From Acidobacteriaceae bacterium (lineage in GTDB: Bacteria; Acidobacteriota; Terriglobia; Terriglobales; Acidobacteriaceae): a DNA stretch of 10,643 bases. Position 1 is the first letter of the stretch. Every line of letters begins with the position of its first letter. The stretch is from the NCBI GenBank assembly GCA_003140785.1, contig PLKY01000116.1:3311-13953 (forward strand), given 5' to 3'. The position numbers were made by a program, and so were the translations under genes. Of this stretch, positions 6,481 through 10,643 are shown piece after piece. Below the pieces are notes generated by a model that worked only from the letters and a program-made list of their open reading frames with translations, had not been told where the DNA came from and did not search any database.

Positions 6481-7851
6481 TTGAGCCTGGCGAACCTCAC
6501 GAATCGATCAGGCGTGGCGACTCAAGGAAGCAACCGAACCCGGTCCCTTGTTTGGGAAGATGATGCGCCCGCGGAGTCCCGCTTCCGGCGCGTGCAGCAA
6601 AGTGCGCCTGTTTCCGGGCGGGGCCTTCCTCTCGAGATGGACGACGAGATCGATCCCCCCGGCTCGCGCAAAAAACGCTTTGCCGGGTCGCGTTCTGTGT
6701 GGTGGCGTCCAACCGGCACATGGGGCCGTGCATTCCTCGCATGCGCATTGCTCGTTGTTGTGTCCGCCTTCGCCTACGCGTTCCATGTCTGCAAATCTTT
6801 TCTGGAGCACGACCCGCACTTTCGCATCGCGGGGACCGGCGACATTCAGGTGGTTGGTCTCGCCGAAGTGACGCGCGCCGAGCTGCTGCCTGTTTTTGGG
6901 GAAGATATCGGACGCAATATTTTCTTCGTGCCCCTCGCCGAGCGCCGCAAGCAGTTGGAACAGATTCCCTGGGTGCGGCAGGCTACGGTGATGCGGCTTC
7001 TTCCCGATCAGATTCGTGTCGCGGTGGTCGAGCGCCAGCCGGTTGCTTTTGTTCGGCACGGCCAGCAGATCGGCCTGGTCGATGCGAATGGCGTCCTGTT
7101 GGACATGCCGCCGGGGTCGATGAGCAAGCATCATTATTCATTCCCGGTGCTCACGGGGATCGATGGCGGCGATCCATTGCCTTCGCGCAAGGCGCGCGTC
7201 GAACTGTATTTGCATTTGGTGGGCGAGCTCGATGCCAATGGCCAGCGGCTCTCCGATCAGATCTCAGAGATTGACCTGACCGATCCCGAAGACGCGCGTG
7301 TGCTGATGCCTGAGCAGGGAACGGACGTGCTTGCGCATTTCGGCGAAGATCACTTTCTCGATCGCTACCAGCGCTACAAAGCCCACATCGCGGAATGGCG
7401 GCAACAGTATCCCAAACTTGCTGCGGTCGACTTGCGCTATGAGCAGCAGGTGGTCCTGGAGATGACGCCCGGCGCCGGGACTGTTGCGCAGCCCGCGTTG
7501 AGCGCCGAGAGCGACAAACCGGCAGCTACGAAGGCCGCAGCAACCAAGCCTATCGATCCGCCGGCACCGAAGGCGAAGGCGAAGCCCGATCCGGGGAAGC
7601 GCATCGCAAGCGTCGAAGCGCCAGTACCAACTCAGGCTGCAAAAAAGCCGCCGATTACCCATCCTGTCGCAGTGAACCACGCGAACAACAAGGCCCCCGC
7701 AAAAGGCTCCATGAAGAGCGCGGCTGCAAAGACAAAAGACAAGAAACACGCACAGACCAAACCGGTAGCGAAGAAAAAGTCGAAGCAGAAACCGGCGCAG
7801 GAATCGCCGGCAAAAACCCGTCCGCCCGCGGCAGCAGTAAAGGGTCAGTGA
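6481..7851 (+). CDS. ftsQ: FtsQ, divisome bitopic membrane protein with long Lys-rich tail
   Basis: FtsQ links cytoplasmic and periplasmic parts of the divisome and recruits FtsB/FtsL. Numbered from the TTG at 6481 (456 aa), the protein has a cytoplasmic, charged N-terminus (1-80) and one transmembrane helix (about 83-101). A POTRA domain (about 114-187) follows with VGLAEVTRAELLPVFGEDIGRNIF and WVRQATVMRLLPDQIRVAVVER. The beta domain (188-328) includes GLVDANGVLLDMP and ends RYEQQVVLEM. After that comes an unusual tail of about 127 residues dominated by Lys, Ala and Pro. The start is uncertain: a TAG stop directly precedes the TTG, and no Shine-Dalgarno is seen there, at GTG 6514 or at ATG 6637. 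It is followed by ftsA after 7 nt. In many bacteria murC, murB and ddl stand just upstream; here the divergent higBA module does. Confidence 0.93.
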   Translation: MSLANLTNRSGVATQGSNRTRSLVWEDDAPAESRFRRVQQSAPVSGRGLPLEMDDEIDPPGSRKKRFAGSRSVWWRPTGTWGRAFLACALLVVVSAFAYAFHVCKSFLEHDPHFRIAGTGDIQVVGLAEVTRAELLPVFGEDIGRNIFFVPLAERRKQLEQIPWVRQATVMRLLPDQIRVAVVERQPVAFVRHGQQIGLVDANGVLLDMPPGSMSKHHYSFPVLTGIDGGDPLPSRKARVELYLHLVGELDANGQRLSDQISEIDLTDPEDARVLMPEQGTDVLAHFGEDHFLDRYQRYKAHIAEWRQQYPKLAAVDLRYEQQVVLEMTPGAGTVAQPALSAESDKPAATKAAATKPIDPPAPKAKAKPDPGKRIASVEAPVPTQAAKKPPITHPVAVNHANNKAPAKGSMKSAAAKTKDKKHAQTKPVAKKKSKQKPAQESPAKTRPPAAAVKGQ

Positions 7852-7858
7852 GTCCAGT

Positions 7859-9067
7859 ATGAGCCAGAAGCAGGACAACCTGATCGTCGTTCTCGACATT
7901 GGCAGCGCGTGGACGCGCGTGCTGGCCGCCGATTTGAATGAAGGGGCGTTGCGCTACCGCGGCCATGGCATCGTGGAGTCGGCTGGGATGCGCAAAGGGC
8001 TCATCTCGGACCTTGGCCCGGCTGTGAAAGCCGTGAAGGCCGCGAACGAGCGAGCCGAGTGGGTAGCACGCATCAACATTGACGAGTGCGTCGTGGGCGT
8101 GGGCGGTCCGCATATTCGCGGACTCAACACAAACGGCGGCATCGACCTGGGCAACCGGATGCGCGAGATTACCCGCGAGGATGTGCGCGCCGCGATTGAG
8201 CGTGCCCGCGCGGTGGAGCGCCCTCCGGACCGCGAAATTCTGCACCTGCTCCCGCGCCAGTTCATTCTTGACGACCAGCCGGGAATCTTCGACCCCGTGG
8301 GAATGGTGGGTGCACGGCTTGAAGTGGATCTGCACATCGCCACCTGTTCTGGCAGCGCGCTGCAAAGCAGTGTTACCTGCGCGAATCGTGCCGGGCTTGA
8401 AGTCACTGAGGCAGTCCTTGAGTCGATCGCGTCGGCTGAGGCGACGCTCTCAGCCGATGAGCGCGAACTCGGCGTCTGCCTGCTCGACATCGGCGCACAT
8501 TCCAGCGACCTGGTGGTCTTCTTCGAGGGCGCGGTGGTGCACACGGGCTCGGTGCCTATTGGCGGCGCGCACTTCACTAACGACCTGGCCGTCGGCCTGC
8601 AGATGCCCAAGGCGCAGGCGGAAGATCTGAAATGCCAGTTTGGCCACTGCGTGGTAACCGCAGTTCCACAGGAATCCGAGATTGAGATCGCTAATCCACA
8701 GCCCCAGAAGCTTGCGTTGCGCAGCGTTGCTGAGATACTGGAGCCAAGGGCGCGCGAGCTGATGCATTTTGTCAAAGAGAGCCTTCGCCAGGGGGGCGTG
8801 GTGGACGCGCTGGGAGCAGGTTGCGTTCTATCCGGCGGCGGAGCGTCCTTGCCCGGAATGCTCGACATCACCGAGAGCCAGTTGCGGGTGCCCGCGCGAA
8901 CGGGAATGCCGGTGCGCCTCTCCAACATGCCGGGTGAGCTGGTGAATCCGGGATTCGCCATGCCGATTGGAATGCTTTTGTACGCTCACCGTACGCGCGT
9001 GACCCGCGCGGCAGAAAACAACAGCCTGCGCGCCAAACTGCGCGCGATTTTTGCAGCAAGTTTTTAG
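7859..9067 (+). CDS. ftsA: FtsA, actin-like membrane anchor of FtsZ
   Basis: Actin-fold ATPase that binds the FtsZ C-terminal peptide and attaches the Z ring to the inner membrane. In the 402-aa product, the phosphate-1 motif LDIGSAWTRVL lies at 12-22. The SHS2 (1C) domain region includes VVGVGGPHIRGLN (78-90). Phosphate-2 reads LLDIGAHSSDLVVF (208-221) where many homologues have DIGGGTTD. The adenosine motif VLSGGGASLPGM spans 323-334. The final NSLRAKLRAIFAASF (388-402) looks like the amphipathic membrane-targeting helix. The ATG at 7859 is 7 nt after the ftsQ stop. The Shine-Dalgarno is poor (AAAGGG is about 14 nt off), so translational coupling to ftsQ is likely. It is 39 nt before ftsZ. 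Confidence 0.96.
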   Translation: MSQKQDNLIVVLDIGSAWTRVLAADLNEGALRYRGHGIVESAGMRKGLISDLGPAVKAVKAANERAEWVARINIDECVVGVGGPHIRGLNTNGGIDLGNRMREITREDVRAAIERARAVERPPDREILHLLPRQFILDDQPGIFDPVGMVGARLEVDLHIATCSGSALQSSVTCANRAGLEVTEAVLESIASAEATLSADERELGVCLLDIGAHSSDLVVFFEGAVVHTGSVPIGGAHFTNDLAVGLQMPKAQAEDLKCQFGHCVVTAVPQESEIEIANPQPQKLALRSVAEILEPRARELMHFVKESLRQGGVVDALGAGCVLSGGGASLPGMLDITESQLRVPARTGMPVRLSNMPGELVNPGFAMPIGMLLYAHRTRVTRAAENNSLRAKLRAIFAASF

Positions 9068-9106
9068 ACACAAATTATTCGACGCGCCAGGGAGGTTCAA
9101 TCCGCG

Positions 9107-10552
9107 ATGGAGCAAACCAACGAATCCGGAGAGATACGCATTCAGTTTCACGATGAGAGTGTGCGTGGAGCCCGCATTAAGGTCATCGGCGTGGGCGGTG
9201 GTGGCGGCAACGCCGTCAATCGCATGATCCAGGCCGGCCTCGAAGGCGTGGAGTTCATCGCGGCGAACACCGACGTGCAGGCACTCAAACTCTCCCAGGC
9301 TCCGGTGAAACTGCAGCTGGGCGTGCGGCTCACTTCGGGACTGGGCGCGGGCGCGAACCCCGACGTGGGCCGTCGTGCAGCGCTCGAGGATTCCGAGAAG
9401 ATCATTGAAGCTCTCGAAGGCGCGGACATGGTGTTTGTGACTGCGGGACTTGGCGGCGGCACGGGTACGGGAGCGGCGCCGGTCATCGCATCGTTGGCCA
9501 GCGAGATGGGAATTCTCACCGTCGCTGTGATCACGCGGCCTTTCGCGTTCGAAGGCAAGCGCCGTCTGCAGCAGGCCGAGCGCGGCCTCAAGGAACTGCT
9601 CGAGAGCGTCGACACGATGATCGTGATCCCCAACGAAAAACTTCTTGCCGTGGCGAAGGATGCCGGATTCTTTGAGAGTTTCCGCATTGCGGACGACGTA
9701 CTGCGCCAGGGCGTGCAGGGCATCTCCGACATCATTACGATCCCCGGCATCATCAACCGTGACTTCGCCGATGTAAAGACCACAATGGCCGGCATGGGCC
9801 ACGCGGTGATGGGCACGGCGGTGCGTTCCGGCGAGAATCGCGCGATTGAGGCGGCCCAGGCGGCCATGGCTTCGCCCTTGCTTGACGCGGGAGCCATCGA
9901 CGGCGCGCGCGGCATTCTCATCAATATCACCGGTTCGAGTTCGCTGAAGCTTTCCGAGGTGAATCAGGCCTCGACCTTGATTCAGTCTTCGGCCCACGAG
10001 GACGCGAACATTATCTTTGGCGCGGTGCAGGACGAACGGATGGGCGACGAGGTCAAGATCACCGTCATCGCCACCGGCTTTCGCGACCAGATGCCCGAGC
10101 GGCGTGCGCGCATGTTGAGCGTGGAAGAAGCGCCGGTGGTTTCGGTTCCGGTGATGGCGTCCGAAAACTGGATGCGCGAGGCAGCCCAGGTGGCGTCCGC
10201 GCCTGCTGGGCCCGGTCCCGCGCGTTTTTTGAGCGAACAGGAGGATCAAGGCTCCGAAGATGGAGACGAACCGGCGTTCTTCTCCGCGGCTTCTTCACCT
10301 GCTCGCAAACGACGGGCTGCCGAGGAGCCGGAGCCGGTCGGGGTTTCCGCGCGTCCGCAGTTCGCCGAACTTGCCGAGGACCCGGCATTCATGCCGCTTT
10401 CCAGGGATTTCAGTTCAGACTTTGGTGGCGCGCTGCGCGAGGCTGCGGCGGAGAATCCAGCTTCCGGATCTGTCGCCCCGGTCGCGGAATCAGCCAACGA
10501 AGCTGAGCGCGATCTGGACGTACCGGCTTTTATGCGCCGTCTGAAGTTTTGA
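9107..10552 (+). CDS. ftsZ: FtsZ, tubulin-like cell division GTPase
   Basis: Polymerising GTPase that forms the Z ring at midcell. The 481-aa product has IKVIGVGGGGGNAVNRM (24-40), NTDVQAL (54-60), the tubulin signature GGGTGTGAAP (116-125) and the T7-loop NRDFADVKT (217-225), with the catalytic aspartates at 219 and 222. A globular domain runs to about 330. A variable linker of about 135 residues, rich in Ala, Glu, Pro and Ser, follows. The C-terminal peptide DVPAFMRRLKF (471-481) is the binding site for FtsA-type partners. GGAGG stands 11 nt before the ATG, a little far but usable. The basic LRRLKF-like end may extend the interaction peptide. All key residues are present. Confidence 0.98.
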   Translation: MEQTNESGEIRIQFHDESVRGARIKVIGVGGGGGNAVNRMIQAGLEGVEFIAANTDVQALKLSQAPVKLQLGVRLTSGLGAGANPDVGRRAALEDSEKIIEALEGADMVFVTAGLGGGTGTGAAPVIASLASEMGILTVAVITRPFAFEGKRRLQQAERGLKELLESVDTMIVIPNEKLLAVAKDAGFFESFRIADDVLRQGVQGISDIITIPGIINRDFADVKTTMAGMGHAVMGTAVRSGENRAIEAAQAAMASPLLDAGAIDGARGILINITGSSSLKLSEVNQASTLIQSSAHEDANIIFGAVQDERMGDEVKITVIATGFRDQMPERRARMLSVEEAPVVSVPVMASENWMREAAQVASAPAGPGPARFLSEQEDQGSEDGDEPAFFSAASSPARKRRAAEEPEPVGVSARPQFAELAEDPAFMPLSRDFSSDFGGALREAAAENPASGSVAPVAESANEAERDLDVPAFMRRLKF

Positions 10553-10576
10553 GCGGAACCAGAGTAAGCGTGCCCT

Positions 10577-10638
10577 GCCAGAGCGTGTTCTAAAGTGGCT
10601 TTTTCTTCCACCCCAGAGACGAAGACCTGTCGCTGGGG
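10577..10638. terminator. Hairpins after ftsZ, possible terminator
   Basis: Two structures follow the ftsZ stop. GCCA (10577-10580) can pair with TGGC (10596-10599) ahead of five T (10600-10604), a weak plus-strand terminator. Then CCCCAG (10611-10616) pairs with CTGGGG (10633-10638), extended inward by GAC/GTC across one mismatch, to give about nine pairs. The window ends at 10643, so any T-run or repeat continuation after the second hairpin is not visible. Confidence 0.35.
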
Positions 10639-10643
10639 ACCCC

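Noticed and set aside
8828..10249. Long open frame on the minus strand, 473 codons, opposite ftsA and ftsZ
   Set aside because: Lies wholly antisense to certain genes, with His/Arg/Ala-rich composition and no recognisable domain. GC-rich codon bias often leaves such frames open.
1..10643. A new defence, biosynthetic or mobile system
   Set aside because: Every large gene belongs to a known family. There is no integrase, transposase, capsid, reverse transcriptase or CRISPR component; the interest lies in gene order and protein tails.

Overview
The window looks like a chromosomal segment of a GC-rich Gram-negative bacterium, most likely an acidobacterium (Acidobacteriota, probably class Terriglobia). 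This is judged from remembered family resemblance in the FtsQ, FtsA and FtsZ proteins and the small secreted tyrosine/glycine-rich protein; no search was run. Its core is part of the dcw (division and cell wall) cluster, with murG, murC, ftsQ, ftsA and ftsZ all present and apparently intact.

Layout, left to right. The minus-strand block 50-2461 holds murG, a glycine-rich secreted protein and a YXWGXW-type secreted protein, all reading leftward. A strong C(UUCG)G-loop terminator at 1241-1271 separates the glycine-rich gene from murG. A 271-bp divergent intergenic region (2462-2732) follows. On the plus strand come murC (2733-4103) and a Tat-exported GH30 glycoside hydrolase (4219-5649) with its own good promoter. 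A minus-strand HigB/HigA toxin-antitoxin module (6346-5720) is next. The plus-strand division block ftsQ-ftsA-ftsZ (6481-10552) is tightly packed, with gaps of 7 and 39 nt, and runs to near the right edge.

Functionally, MurC adds L-Ala to UDP-MurNAc and MurG makes lipid II. FtsQ bridges the divisome across the inner membrane, FtsA anchors FtsZ to the membrane, and FtsZ forms the Z ring. The unusual point is arrangement rather than content. In many bacteria murG-murC-(murB-ddl)-ftsQ-ftsA-ftsZ is one co-directional run. Here murG points away from murC with two envelope-protein genes between them, murB and ddl are not between murC and ftsQ, and a hydrolase plus a toxin-antitoxin pair occupy that place. 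FtsQ also carries a long Lys/Ala/Pro-rich C-terminal tail.

I found no phage, insertion sequence, CRISPR array, tRNA or rRNA, and no convincing new multi-gene system. The observations most worth checking are the broken dcw order, the FtsQ tail, the nearly leaderless higB promoter, and a possible structured leader on the glycine-rich gene.
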